From Pseudomonadales bacterium (lineage in GTDB: Bacteria; Pseudomonadota; Gammaproteobacteria; Pseudomonadales; Azotimanducaceae), in contig JANQKS010000013.1 in assembly GCA_028281005.1 (NCBI GenBank), forward strand, positions 81,921 through 145,920: a stretch of DNA of 64,000 nucleotides. The letters run 5' to 3'. The translations under genes and the position numbers were made by a program. This document shows positions 56,571-64,000 of the stretch, piece by piece (position 1 is the stretch's first letter; each line of letters begins with the position of its first letter). Below the pieces are notes generated by a model. It did not search any database, was not told the origin of the DNA, and was given only the letters and a program-made list of their open reading frames with translations.

Positions 56571-56617
56571 CCTAGGGATCCTCTGAGTAAGTCTCAAAAG
56601 CTCAGAGGCTCCCTAGG
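56571..56617 (-). repeat. Hairpin repeat, copy 2
   Basis: The arms CCTAGGGATCCTCTGAG / CTCAGAGGCTCCCTAGG pair at all but one position and enclose TAAGTCTCAAAAG. The right arm includes the TAG stop of the GPH symporter gene. It lies between two minus-strand MFS genes. Confidence 0.85.
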
Positions 56618-57974
56618 CGGCAGGTTGACTGGCGCGCGCCGCCAACGCTGCGCGTATCTCCGCATGACGGTCTTCCGTGATGGGGTAACGCCATACGATG
56701 GCGGCTGCAATCAAGAAAAACACCGAAGGAAAGGTGGAAAACAGGAAACGTAAACCAAACATTTCACTTTCGCCGTTGATCGCACCCGGAGCCGCGTCAA
56801 AACCCCACAGCGCCAGGCCAAACATGGCGATGGCACCCCCTATGGAAGCAGTGGCCTTTTGCGCAAACGACCAGGCCGAGAAAAACAACGCCGCACGGTT
56901 TTCGCCACTCTCCAAGGTATCCAGATCAATCACGTCTGCTTTCATGGAATTGGGAATGGCTTGAGAGAAACCCGCAGCGGCAAACCCAGTGACAATGGTG
57001 ACCGGCAGCATCCACCAAAAGTCGCCCTCGCCCAACAACAGATAAAAGGGATGCGCACAGGCGATGACAATAAAGGACAACAAGTAGGCGCGATGTTTAC
57101 CAATTTGGCCAGACAACCACACCCAGAACGGTATCGTGAGCAGATTGGTGATGTAAAAACAGCTCAGCATGTAGATGGATTGGTCTTCCGCGCCTAAAAC
57201 ATCCGCCACAAAAAAGATGTACAACGGCGTGGTGATGTTGAGCCCAATCGAGCCGATCATAAAAGCCATGACCAAGCGCAAAAACGGTCCGTTGGTGAAC
57301 ATCAACTTGACGCCTTTCATCACCGGCACTACAGAGGAGATGCGCTGTTCCGGTTCGGGGGTTTTGGCCAGGGTCAACATCACACACACAGGCATGGTGA
57401 CCAGCATGGCAATCCCCACCAACTCCAGCACCGTCGCGCTACCACCCAAACCGAAAAACAGCAGCGCCATGGCCGGCACCAACTGTGCCGTGAGTTGACC
57501 CACCACACCCGCACCCGCGCGCCAACCGGTGACTTTCGAGCGCTCGTTGTAGTCGGTGGATAGCTCAGCACCCCAGGCGTAGTAGGGAATCAGCATCATG
57601 GTGGTGGCCACCGACAGCGCCACCATCCAAACAAACATATACACGCCATCGGCATCCGCCGGCGGCATAAACAGCTTGTAGATGGCCAGCATCATGATCG
57701 GGGTCGCCAATGCCACCCACGGCCGGCGCCGGCCGAAACGTGTCCGGGTGTGATCGCTGATGTAGCCCATCAGAGGGTCGGTAAACACATCCATCACCCG
57801 CGTGACGAAGATGTAGGTGCCTACCACTGCCAGCGGCACGCCAACATCGCTGGCATAAAACCGCGGGATAAACACCATCACCGGAAAGATCGACATCATC
57901 ACCGGCATATCGGTCAGACTGTAATAAAACAGCGTGGAGGATTTTAGTTTTTGTAACTTTTGTAACGTCTGCAA
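56613..57974 (-). CDS. GPH-family (MelB-type) sugar/organic solute:cation symporter
   Basis: The 453-residue, 12-helix carrier has the MelB-type entry ('FVTRVMDVFTDPLMGYISDHTRTRFGRRRPW', in part) with the Asp residues that bind the coupling cation. It also has 'IPYYAWGAELSTDYNERSKVTGWR'. Members import glycosides or hexuronides, while many marine members are unassigned. The start is probably TTG 57974, with no strong ribosome binding site. It lies 120 bases downstream of the selenoprotein gene, beyond a hairpin repeat. Confidence 0.9.
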   Translation of the reverse strand: MQTLQKLQKLKSSTLFYYSLTDMPVMMSIFPVMVFIPRFYASDVGVPLAVVGTYIFVTRVMDVFTDPLMGYISDHTRTRFGRRRPWVALATPIMMLAIYKLFMPPADADGVYMFVWMVALSVATTMMLIPYYAWGAELSTDYNERSKVTGWRAGAGVVGQLTAQLVPAMALLFFGLGGSATVLELVGIAMLVTMPVCVMLTLAKTPEPEQRISSVVPVMKGVKLMFTNGPFLRLVMAFMIGSIGLNITTPLYIFFVADVLGAEDQSIYMLSCFYITNLLTIPFWVWLSGQIGKHRAYLLSFIVIACAHPFYLLLGEGDFWWMLPVTIVTGFAAAGFSQAIPNSMKADVIDLDTLESGENRAALFFSAWSFAQKATASIGGAIAMFGLALWGFDAAPGAINGESEMFGLRFLFSTFPSVFFLIAAAIVWRYPITEDRHAEIRAALAARASQPAA

Positions 57975-58052
57975 CTTCGGCTACTTATCGCACGGTCGCT
58001 ATTAGCTGGCGCGCGAACCATCTACCGTTTCCCTGTTTAAACTTATTGCAGT

Positions 58053-58099
58053 GCTAGGGAGCCTCTGCATAAGTCTCAAAAGCTCAGAGGCTCCCTAGC
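58053..58099 (-). repeat. Hairpin repeat, copy 3
   Basis: Perfect 15-bp arms GCTAGGGAGCCTCTG / CAGAGGCTCCCTAGC surround a 17-base loop with AAGTCTCAAAAGC. The right arm carries the TAG stop of the selenoprotein gene. No T-run follows, yet the position between transcription units suggests 3'-end formation. Confidence 0.85.
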
Positions 58100-58613
58100 T
58101 TCGTAGCGCTGCAATCACTTGCTCCACAACTTCGTCCCCTTTGGCGCGCATTTCATCGTCCGTGGCGTCCTGGATCGGGTGGGCCACAAAGACCCGCTGC
58201 GCATCCAGCATACCGAGCGCTTGCGCCTGAGTTTGGGCGGCATCAACAAATTCCGTGGATGCAATGGAGACCGCCGGGGTACCCTGAATCTCAAACCATA
58301 CCGTGTCATGCAAACTGCACGTGGTACAGGAGCCTCAGTCAGCCAGCGCCTCTATGACAAAGTCGTTTTCCGCGTTTATTTGCTGGCGCAATTCATCCGG
58401 CGCCGGCTTAGTAAACGTGGGTTTGGCGTAACGATTAAACGTGACTTCCGGCAAGCGCTCACTGAGCAACTCTTGCAGGCGGTCAATCAAAACGTTGCCG
58501 CGAGGTTTGGAAATGTCCAGAAATGCCACGTTGCCGGTAATGGCAGCGGGCCGCGGGGTGATGGTCCGCGCCACCGGCACCCGCTCGTTAGTTGGATCCA
58601 AGATTGTGGTCAT
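58095..58613 (-). CDS. UGSC-family selenoprotein (in-frame UGA decoded as Sec)
   Basis: Two open stretches (58613-58338 and 58334-58095) are in the same frame and are joined by one TGA at 58337-58335. Read as selenocysteine, this gives a 172-residue protein with Sec93 in 'ADUGSCTTCS', the motif of the UGSC family known from marine metagenomes. Both sides are conserved-looking: 'AITGNVAFLDISKPRGN' before and 'WFEIQGTPAVSIASTEFV' after. A SECIS-like hairpin lies 19 bases past the TGA. ATG 58613 has AGGAG five bases upstream. Sec-x-x-Cys suggests redox chemistry; the actual function is unknown. The thioredoxin-fused partner gene ends 42 bases upstream. Confidence 0.87.
58299..58326 (-). promoter_or_regulatory. 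Bacterial SECIS-like hairpin
   Basis: Downstream of the in-frame TGA, the minus strand can fold with TGCA/TGCA closing a GTT apical loop, then G-T and C-G pairs, a small bulge and TACC/GGTA. The loop G is 19 bases after the TGA, within the range for bacterial SECIS elements that bind SelB. Alternative foldings exist and were not computed. Confidence 0.6.
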
Positions 58614-58655
58614 AAGCACTCCTGCTAACTTTAACCGTTACCCTAAAAATACTCG

Positions 58656-60239
58656 TTATAGCTCTTCGATTCTACGTGAAACGGAGATCGAGCCAATCTC
58701 CCCCGTCGCCCAACCATGGAAGGCACCGGAAAACTTACCCGCTTCAGAACCCGCCACCACGATGTGAATGTCCTCCTCGGACTTAAACTTCGGCAGCTTC
58801 TTATCCAGCTGTTCCGCCGTCATAGAGGCTGCCATTTCACGTTTGAAACCGGTGCCGGAGATGTCATTCGCCACCAGATCACGGATGGGTCGAGCAGTCA
58901 CCTCTTGTATGCGCGCGCGCAGATCCGCTTTGCTGTAGCCGTCGCGCAACAGCGTATCGATGTGTTCCGGCACCACCACCAACAGACAATCGGTGGCGTA
59001 GTGTGCCTTGGGGTTAAACGCGGATTCCAGACACAACCCCATGGTCCCGGCCAATTCCGCCGCACTGCGCGAATCCTGATCGACAATCAGCGTCGGCCCG
59101 CTGGACATGGTGAACACCGTGACCACGGAATCTTCTGGGTTGTAGCCACGCTCAACGTGCAACGGCTGCCACGGATTACGCTCTTCCCACTCGGCAAAAC
59201 ACATGGTGAATTTCATCGGGTTGCCTAACGTCGAACGCTCTGTGCCGCCGGGTTCGGCGCCGCCGACATTACGGATCAATAGCCGCACCGCGCGACCGAT
59301 GGTGGCGTTGGCGCGATTACCCTGCCCCAGCGCACCCAACTTCATATTCATGCCGATACGTTCACGGATGGGACCGTTCACCACGATGACGGGGCTTGCG
59401 CCCATGGTGGTGGCCATCACGCCGTGGATGTTGTACTCGTCGGTACAAATGGCTTGCACCACGGTGTTAATGACCGGCATGTATTCGGGTTTACAGCCCG
59501 CCATCACTGCGTTGATCGCAACCTTTTCGACCGTAACTTCCCCCATGTTGGGCGGCATCACCGCCAGTACCTCTTGAGGATCGCGCTGGGTCCCGCTGAG
59601 CATACGCAGCACGCGCTCCGGGGTGGGCGGCACCAACGGCAAACCATCGGAAAAGCCTTGATCAAACATAAACTCGACTTCGTCGTCGGCGCCGCCGATT
59701 TCGATCCGCCGCGCGCGTAACGGGCTGTTCTCAGACTCGGCACGCAAGCGGTCTGCAATCAACGGGTCCACCGATAAAGAACCACAGCCAGGTCGCCATT
59801 CTGGCAATTCATCCCAATCTAGCGCCGGTGTAGCGCTGTCCAACTGCGCAGACAGCTGCTGCGCTAAAGCCTGCCATTCGCTGCGTACAAAACCGATCAG
59901 GGTATGCACCGGTGTACCGTCGGCGCCGTTAACAAACAAAGTCGGCACCGTGTCGATGTCGGCAGCGAAGGACACTTTGAGGGTTGAATCGTCCAACAGG
60001 GAAAAGGGCGGAGCAAACGTCTTATCCAGCTGCGCATTGCCGCTATCGGTCTGCCCAATGACATGAAATTCCATATTTGGGGCAAACGCCGCATGAAACG
60101 CCGCCAGCACCGGCATCACTTCCCGACAGGTCGGGCAATCTTCCTTCACAAAACACACCAGGCTCGGGCCGTCCGCCGCAAAACTGACGTCCTCACCGGC
60201 TAAATTGCTGAGTGAAAATGGCCCCACCGCCATGCTCAT
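58656..60239 (-). CDS. Thioredoxin-fused large partner of the UGSC selenoprotein
   Basis: The 527-residue protein starts with a thioredoxin-like domain (about residues 1-130) with 'CFVKEDCPTCREVMPVL' (CPTC) and cis-Pro 'DTVPTLFVNG'. A linker leads to a large domain (from about residue 190) with 'MFDQGFSDGLPLVPPTPERVLRML' (in part), 'GVMATTMGASPVIVVNGPIRERIG' and 'LGALGQGNRANATIGRA'. It ends 'FSGAFHGWATGEIGSISVSRRIEEL' (in part). I know of no reaction for this domain. I start at ATG 60239, seven bases after GGGGAG; longer readings begin at 60266 or 60296. The proximity suggests that the CPTC site exchanges electrons with the Sec-Cys pair. Confidence 0.78.
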   Translation of the reverse strand: MSMAVGPFSLSNLAGEDVSFAADGPSLVCFVKEDCPTCREVMPVLAAFHAAFAPNMEFHVIGQTDSGNAQLDKTFAPPFSLLDDSTLKVSFAADIDTVPTLFVNGADGTPVHTLIGFVRSEWQALAQQLSAQLDSATPALDWDELPEWRPGCGSLSVDPLIADRLRAESENSPLRARRIEIGGADDEVEFMFDQGFSDGLPLVPPTPERVLRMLSGTQRDPQEVLAVMPPNMGEVTVEKVAINAVMAGCKPEYMPVINTVVQAICTDEYNIHGVMATTMGASPVIVVNGPIRERIGMNMKLGALGQGNRANATIGRAVRLLIRNVGGAEPGGTERSTLGNPMKFTMCFAEWEERNPWQPLHVERGYNPEDSVVTVFTMSSGPTLIVDQDSRSAAELAGTMGLCLESAFNPKAHYATDCLLVVVPEHIDTLLRDGYSKADLRARIQEVTARPIRDLVANDISGTGFKREMAASMTAEQLDKKLPKFKSEEDIHIVVAGSEAGKFSGAFHGWATGEIGSISVSRRIEEL

Positions 60240-60314
60240 AGGTGTTCTCCCCAACTTGAGTTTCATACTATACCTAGTACCCTTTTGGGTTCGCATTATT
60301 TTTTAGGAAGAGCG

Positions 60315-61499
60315 TTGTCAGAGTTACAAGAATTTCGCGCCGAAGTCGCCGGCTGGCTGCAGGAGAACTGCCCGGTAGGAGCGCGTGGTCCGGGTCAGAT
60401 TGCAGTAGGTTCCAGCAAGATTGTGTTAGAGCCGGACGTGGCCCTGTGGCTAGAACGTATGGCTGAGAAAGGCTGGACTGCCCCTACCTGGCCAACCGAA
60501 TACGGCGGTGGCGGCCTGTCGCCCGCAGAAGCAAAAGTACTCTACGAAGAGATGGCCAACATCAAAGCCCGTTCACCGCTGATGGGCATGGGCACGTCAA
60601 TGATTGGGCCGACGCTGCTTGAGTATGGCACCGAAGAGCAAAAACAACGTCATGTTCCAAAAATTGCACGCGGTGAGGTGCAATGGTGTCAGGGCTACTC
60701 AGAACCGAATGCCGGCTCTGATTTGGCGGCGTTATCCACCCGCGCCGAAGACCGCGGTGACCACTTTGTCATCAACGGCCAAAAAATCTGGACCTCGGGT
60801 GCAGCCACCGCCGATTGGATGTTTATCCTGGTGCGCACCGACCCGGATGCCCCCAAACACGAAGGCATCAGCTTCATGCTGCTGACCATGGATCAGCCGG
60901 GTGTCACCACCCGTCCCATTCGCCTCATTTCCGGCTCTTCGCCCTTTTGTGAGACCTTTTTCGACGATGCCGTCGCGCAGAAGGAAGACCTCGTGGGTGA
61001 ACTGAATAAAGGCTGGACCGTCGGTAAACGCCTGCTGCAGTTTGAACGCTCCGGCATCGGCGGCCTAAGCGGCGGTGCCAGGGCTGCGGACCCCAGCAAA
61101 ACGCTGGTGCGCGTGGCGAAAGAATACATCGGCGAGACTGATCAAGGCCGCATCGAAGACGATGCCTTACGTGAAGACATTCTCAATATGAACATGACCC
61201 GCGCAGCCTTTAATCTTACCGCGCAGCGCGTTAATGAGGAGAACAAATCCGGTATTCCAGGTGCCGCCACCTCGATATTCAAATTGGTTGGGGCCGGTCT
61301 GCAGCGCGATACCGCCGACCTGAAACGCGAACTGATGGGTTTTCGCGGCTTGGGTGCGCACGAGGAGGTAGGCTTCACCGCCGATGAGCTAAAAGCCACC
61401 GAGGAGTTTTTACATCTGCGCACCACAACCATTTATGGCGGCAGCAATGAGGTGCAAGCCAACATTATTGCCAAACGGGTGCTGGGGTTGCCGGAATAG
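60315..61499 (+). CDS. Acyl-CoA dehydrogenase
   Basis: This 394-residue flavoprotein has the signature 'WCQGYSEPNAGSDLAAL', 'FVINGQKIWTSGAATADW' and the C-terminal 'TTTIYGGSNEVQANIIAKRV'. The start is TTG 60315 with GGAAG close upstream. Homology starts at once. It is divergent from the selenoprotein operon across about 75 bases. The catalytic base position cannot be fixed without alignment. Its substrate may be linked to the TauD and GNAT genes downstream. Confidence 0.92.
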   Translation: MSELQEFRAEVAGWLQENCPVGARGPGQIAVGSSKIVLEPDVALWLERMAEKGWTAPTWPTEYGGGGLSPAEAKVLYEEMANIKARSPLMGMGTSMIGPTLLEYGTEEQKQRHVPKIARGEVQWCQGYSEPNAGSDLAALSTRAEDRGDHFVINGQKIWTSGAATADWMFILVRTDPDAPKHEGISFMLLTMDQPGVTTRPIRLISGSSPFCETFFDDAVAQKEDLVGELNKGWTVGKRLLQFERSGIGGLSGGARAADPSKTLVRVAKEYIGETDQGRIEDDALREDILNMNMTRAAFNLTAQRVNEENKSGIPGAATSIFKLVGAGLQRDTADLKRELMGFRGLGAHEEVGFTADELKATEEFLHLRTTTIYGGSNEVQANIIAKRVLGLPE

Positions 61500-61550
61500 G
61501 CGTCCTTAAGCCTTAAAATCACCACGGGGAGTCACCCATAGGGGGAAACG

Positions 61551-62396
61551 ATGACGCAAGTTCACGATTATCAGACCATTGCAGTGGATTCGATCACACC
61601 GCACATAGGGGCCGAGGTTCACGGCGTCGACTTATCCAAGCCGTTGTCGAATGAACAGTTCAGCGAGATCTACCAAGCCTGGCTGGATTGGAAGGTGCTG
61701 GTGTTTCGCGATCAGCACATCGACCGCGAAGCGCACAAAGCATTTGGGCGTAAGTTTGGCACCCTGCATGTACACCCGATGCAACACAGCTACGGTGGTG
61801 ACCCGGAAATCTTGCGCGTCAAAACCACCAAAGATTCAGCCTACACCGCGGGCAACGGCTGGCATACCGACGTGACCTGCGACGAAATTCCACCGCTGGG
61901 TTCCATGTTGTATGTCACTGAAACTCCGGAATGCGGTGGCGGCGACACCCTATTTGCGGACATGTATCTGGCCTACGATCTGCTCAGCGACAAGATGAAA
62001 GACATGTTGGACGGCTTGGTGGCGGTGCACGATGGCGCCATGCCTTATCTGTCAGGCTACAAAGTGGCGCCACCGGACGGCAGCCAATATCCGCGTAACG
62101 AACACCCGGTGGTCACCACCCATCCGGAAACCGGCAAAAAAATCCTCTACGTTAACAGTGGTTTCACCCATCACATCAAAGATCTAGCTTCATGGGAAAG
62201 CCGCATGCTGCTGGATGGTCTGTTTAAACACATCGCAGAGACCCAGCGTCTGTATTGTCGGGTGAACTGGGAACCCAACACGTTAACGTTCTGGGACAAC
62301 CGTTGCACCCAGCACCACGCGGTGTGGGACTACTGGCCACATTCTCGATACGGTGAACGGGTTTCCATCGTTGGCGCCCAACGACCCGCAGCCTGA
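61551..62396 (+). CDS. TauD/TfdA-family Fe(II)/2-oxoglutarate dioxygenase (copy 3)
   Basis: The 281-residue enzyme has the HxD motif in 'GNGWHTDVTCDEIPPLGS' and the distal region 'DNRCTQHHAVWDYWPHSRYGER'. It is a close paralog of the gene at 13573. An excellent GGGGGAA precedes ATG 61551. The next gene overlaps its 3' end by 44 bases. Substrate unknown. Confidence 0.92.
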   Translation: MTQVHDYQTIAVDSITPHIGAEVHGVDLSKPLSNEQFSEIYQAWLDWKVLVFRDQHIDREAHKAFGRKFGTLHVHPMQHSYGGDPEILRVKTTKDSAYTAGNGWHTDVTCDEIPPLGSMLYVTETPECGGGDTLFADMYLAYDLLSDKMKDMLDGLVAVHDGAMPYLSGYKVAPPDGSQYPRNEHPVVTTHPETGKKILYVNSGFTHHIKDLASWESRMLLDGLFKHIAETQRLYCRVNWEPNTLTFWDNRCTQHHAVWDYWPHSRYGERVSIVGAQRPAA

Positions 62397-63393
62397 CGAC
62401 GGCATCCGCATCCGCCGCCTCACCGCGGCGGATGCGCCCCTCATCACCAACTGTTTTCGGCGTGTTTACGGTGACAGCTACGCGAATGAGTTGTTTTACC
62501 GACCACAACAACTAGCCGCACGCATCGAACAACAGCAACTGCTTGCCGTCGGCGCCGACAAAAACGGCGAACTCGTCGGTCATATGGCCATGACCATTCC
62601 CCACATCAAGAGCCGCAGCGCTGAGCTTGGCAACACGGTGGTCGACCCAAGCGCTCGTGGCGGCGGTATTGCGTGGCGGGTGGGTGACGCGCTGATCAGC
62701 TGGTGCCGGGAACGCGGCTATAGCGGTTTCCTCCACTACCCCACCACCGATCATCACATCATGCAGCGCCAATCCGTCAAGGCAGGGTTCGAAACCGGCC
62801 TAATGCTGGGTTACATCCCGGCGGAAACAGATGGTCAGGTACACGCGGATCAGGTGACTCTGCGCCAAGCCGCAACGGTAGTGTATCAACCGCTGGCGCC
62901 CTCACCCCCACAGACCTTGTATTGCCCCAAAGCATACACAGAGCTGTTGCGGGAACTGGCCGCACCCACTGGGCTCACACGCGACTGGCAAACAGCACCT
63001 AACGGAACCGCGGACCCGCTCGCATACCCGCAGTCCCCTGTGCTGCAACAATTTAGCAAACGCAAACTCGAACGCTTCACGCTGACACATTTCAGTTCAA
63101 CTGCGGCACTGGCGGTAGATGCATTCTTAACCAACGCCACGTGCGAGGACGGCAAACCGCGCGCACCCTGCCAACAGTTGGATCTGGCCATGAACGACCC
63201 CAACATCGGTTATGTGCACCAACTGGCAGAGCGAGCGGGTTTTCACTTTTGTGCCTGGTTGCCCGGGTTTACCGATACGGACATCCTGCGCTTACAACGG
63301 TGTGATGCCGAGGTTACCGACCTAGGGCCTCAAGTAGTGAACCTCACTGCACAGAAAATACTCGCGCGCATACAAGCTGGCGACCCAGCATGA
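62353..63393 (+). CDS. GNAT-family acetyltransferase, two-domain
   Basis: The 346-residue protein has an N-terminal GNAT fold ('IRIRRLTAADAPLITNCFRRVYG', 'VVDPSARGGGIAWRVGDALISW'). The acetyl-CoA loop 'RGGGIAWR' is in the usual R/Q-x-x-G-x-G/A place. The second half (about residue 180 on) looks like another, weaker GNAT-like fold ('LERFTLTHFSSTAALAVDAF'). GTG 62353 overlaps the TauD gene; TTG 62371 is an alternative. Such proteins sit beside dioxygenase genes in several marine bacteria as acyltransferases of unknown target. Confidence 0.8.
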   Translation: MNGFPSLAPNDPQPDDGIRIRRLTAADAPLITNCFRRVYGDSYANELFYRPQQLAARIEQQQLLAVGADKNGELVGHMAMTIPHIKSRSAELGNTVVDPSARGGGIAWRVGDALISWCRERGYSGFLHYPTTDHHIMQRQSVKAGFETGLMLGYIPAETDGQVHADQVTLRQAATVVYQPLAPSPPQTLYCPKAYTELLRELAAPTGLTRDWQTAPNGTADPLAYPQSPVLQQFSKRKLERFTLTHFSSTAALAVDAFLTNATCEDGKPRAPCQQLDLAMNDPNIGYVHQLAERAGFHFCAWLPGFTDTDILRLQRCDAEVTDLGPQVVNLTAQKILARIQAGDPA

Positions 63394-63451
63394 ATTTCTC
63401 CTTACCCGAGCCGCTCGGGGGAACTACAGGAACCGCCCATGTCACACGCCA

Positions 63452-63646
63452 TTGGCGAATGGCCACACCATGAACACCAGCACAGTTTGTGCAATCTACT
63501 CCTTTACCAAGACGGTGACCGCAGCGGCCGTGATGCAGTTAGTAGAGCAAGGCAAACTCGATTTGCATACCCCGGCCGGTGAAGTCTACCCGTATCTGGG
63601 CGGCATAAAGGTGTTCATGGGTTACGGCAATAACGGTGAGCCGCGC
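63452..63646 (+). pseudogene. Beta-lactamase-fold serine hydrolase fragment, truncated at both ends
   Basis: About 60 residues match the class C/EstB-like family: 'TVCAIYSFTKTVTAAAVMQLV' with the SxxK motif as 'SFTK', then 'EQGKLDLHTPAGEVYPYLGGIKVF'. Upstream homology stops within 10 codons of TTG 63452, and downstream it is lost after about 63640, where the sequence no longer continues the family. The YxN and HxG motifs are absent, so it is not functional. Confidence 0.7.
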
Positions 63647-63818
63647 AGCCCGCACCGCCGTAGATGCCGATGCTCTGGTCACCTGGCGCATGCAGGGCAT
63701 AGCGCTTGGTTTCATCGAAGCCGAAGCCCGCGCCCTGACCGCCGATGATGCCGGCGCGCTTGAGGTCCGCAGCTGTCGCGGGACCGGCGCTGCAGTAACG
63801 GTCATTTTGATAGTCCAT
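63615..63818 (-). CDS. Short unrecognised ORF, possibly 5' part of a truncated gene
   Basis: This 67-residue frame starts at ATG 63818 with GGAGA ten bases upstream. It reads 'MDYQNDRYCSAGPATAADLK' and later 'SIGIYGGAGCAAH', a Gly-rich loop that could be part of a nucleotide-binding site. It then runs across the beta-lactamase junction to a stop. It may be the N-terminal part of a gene cut when the two sequences were joined. No family is assigned. Confidence 0.35.
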   Translation of the reverse strand: MDYQNDRYCSAGPATAADLKRAGIIGGQGAGFGFDETKRYALHAPGDQSIGIYGGAGCAAHRYCRNP

Positions 63819-64000
63819 GTGGATCTCCAAAAAAAGGCCGCGGGGGGAGCCCAACCACTGCCGAAATCCGCGCGACGAAATAGACGACCATCGTCCCGGC
63901 TCCGCAGAAGACACGCGCCCGATCAAAGACAAGATCGCGGCTTTAGAAGAGGAGATGGACCGGCTAAAAAAGCTCGAAGTCCGGATGCTTGAGGCTTCGG
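63817..64000 (+). CDS. Partial ORF running off the right edge, coiled-coil
   Basis: ATG 63817 opens a frame to the window end (61 codons) that begins just after an in-frame TAG. Its end, 'IKDKIAALEEEMDRLKKLEV', has heptad-like leucines and charges. The N terminus is basic ('MWISKKRPRGEPNHC'). It overlaps the start of the divergent short ORF by 2 bases, so only one may be real. Function unknown. Confidence 0.4.
   Translation, partial: MWISKKRPRGEPNHCRNPRDEIDDHRPGSAEDTRPIKDKIAALEEEMDRLKKLEVRMLEAS

Noticed and set aside
58095..58619. Two separate small genes, or a frameshifted pseudogene
   Set aside because: Both parts are in the same frame, separated only by a TGA at the U of a known U-G-S-C motif, and a SECIS-like hairpin follows at the correct distance.

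Overview
The window reads as chromosome of a metabolically versatile, probably aerobic and marine-type gammaproteobacterium. This is inferred from gene content, the E. coli-type LexA box at 24215-24236, the Proteobacteria-like coding and the moderately high GC; no rRNA or housekeeping marker is present to fix the taxon. Genes are densely packed in short operons on both strands. Catabolic families dominate: P450s, TauD/TfdA dioxygenases, acyl-CoA ligases, a CoA transferase, short-chain dehydrogenases, an LLM flavoenzyme, an epoxide hydrolase and glutathione S-transferases.

Layout, left to right. 1-5.3 kb: a P450 tail with a VOC enzyme, an APH-type phosphotransferase, an ABC-F ATPase, a secreted fasciclin protein and a coiled-coil envelope protein. 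5.3-9 kb (minus): an operon of acyl-CoA ligase, AIM24-like protein and P450. 9-14.4 kb (plus): an acetoin/2-oxoacid dehydrogenase cluster (E1 alpha, E1 beta, AcoX, E2) followed by a TauD dioxygenase. 14.4-22 kb (minus): a complete Liv-type ABC importer with an acyl-CoA synthetase and a methyltransferase. 22-24.2 kb: an SDR with halohydrin dehalogenase motifs, coupled to an HpaB-family protein. 24.2-30.3 kb: a LexA-box small gene, alanine dehydrogenase with a divergent Lrp/AsnC regulator, nitroreductase and pirin with a divergent LysR regulator, and an M48 lipoprotein protease. 30.3-34.2 kb: small ORFs, an LLM oxidoreductase, a glyoxalase and two GSTs, the second without a normal start codon.

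34.2-38 kb is the most eroded stretch. It holds an XRE regulator with membrane segments, a P-loop kinase-like gene, an IS481-type transposase relic, a P450 with an internal deletion, and a CoA transferase. 38-45.6 kb carries an RND efflux pair, a PEP-synthase-like phosphotransferase and a small membrane protein. 45.6-52 kb carries an alpha/beta hydrolase with a CitE-like lyase (minus), a diguanylate cyclase, and an SDR - epoxide hydrolase - acetoacetyl-CoA synthetase operon. 52-58 kb (minus) has a dimethylformamidase-like protein with a TauD enzyme and an MFS carrier, then a GPH-type symporter.

58-60.3 kb (minus) holds the most striking locus. A selenoprotein with an in-frame UGA in a U-G-S-C motif, and a SECIS-like hairpin after it, lies directly downstream of a thioredoxin-fused large partner. 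Divergent from it are an acyl-CoA dehydrogenase, a TauD dioxygenase and a GNAT protein. The last 600 bases look rearranged, with a doubly truncated beta-lactamase-like gene and two partial ORFs.

A family of hairpin repeats with compensating changes in the outer stem (36078, 56571, 58053, and a degenerate copy at 5274) abuts the stop codons of minus-strand genes. It probably acts as a terminator or mRNA 3'-end element. All calls come from reading the sequence and remembered family motifs; no database search was run.
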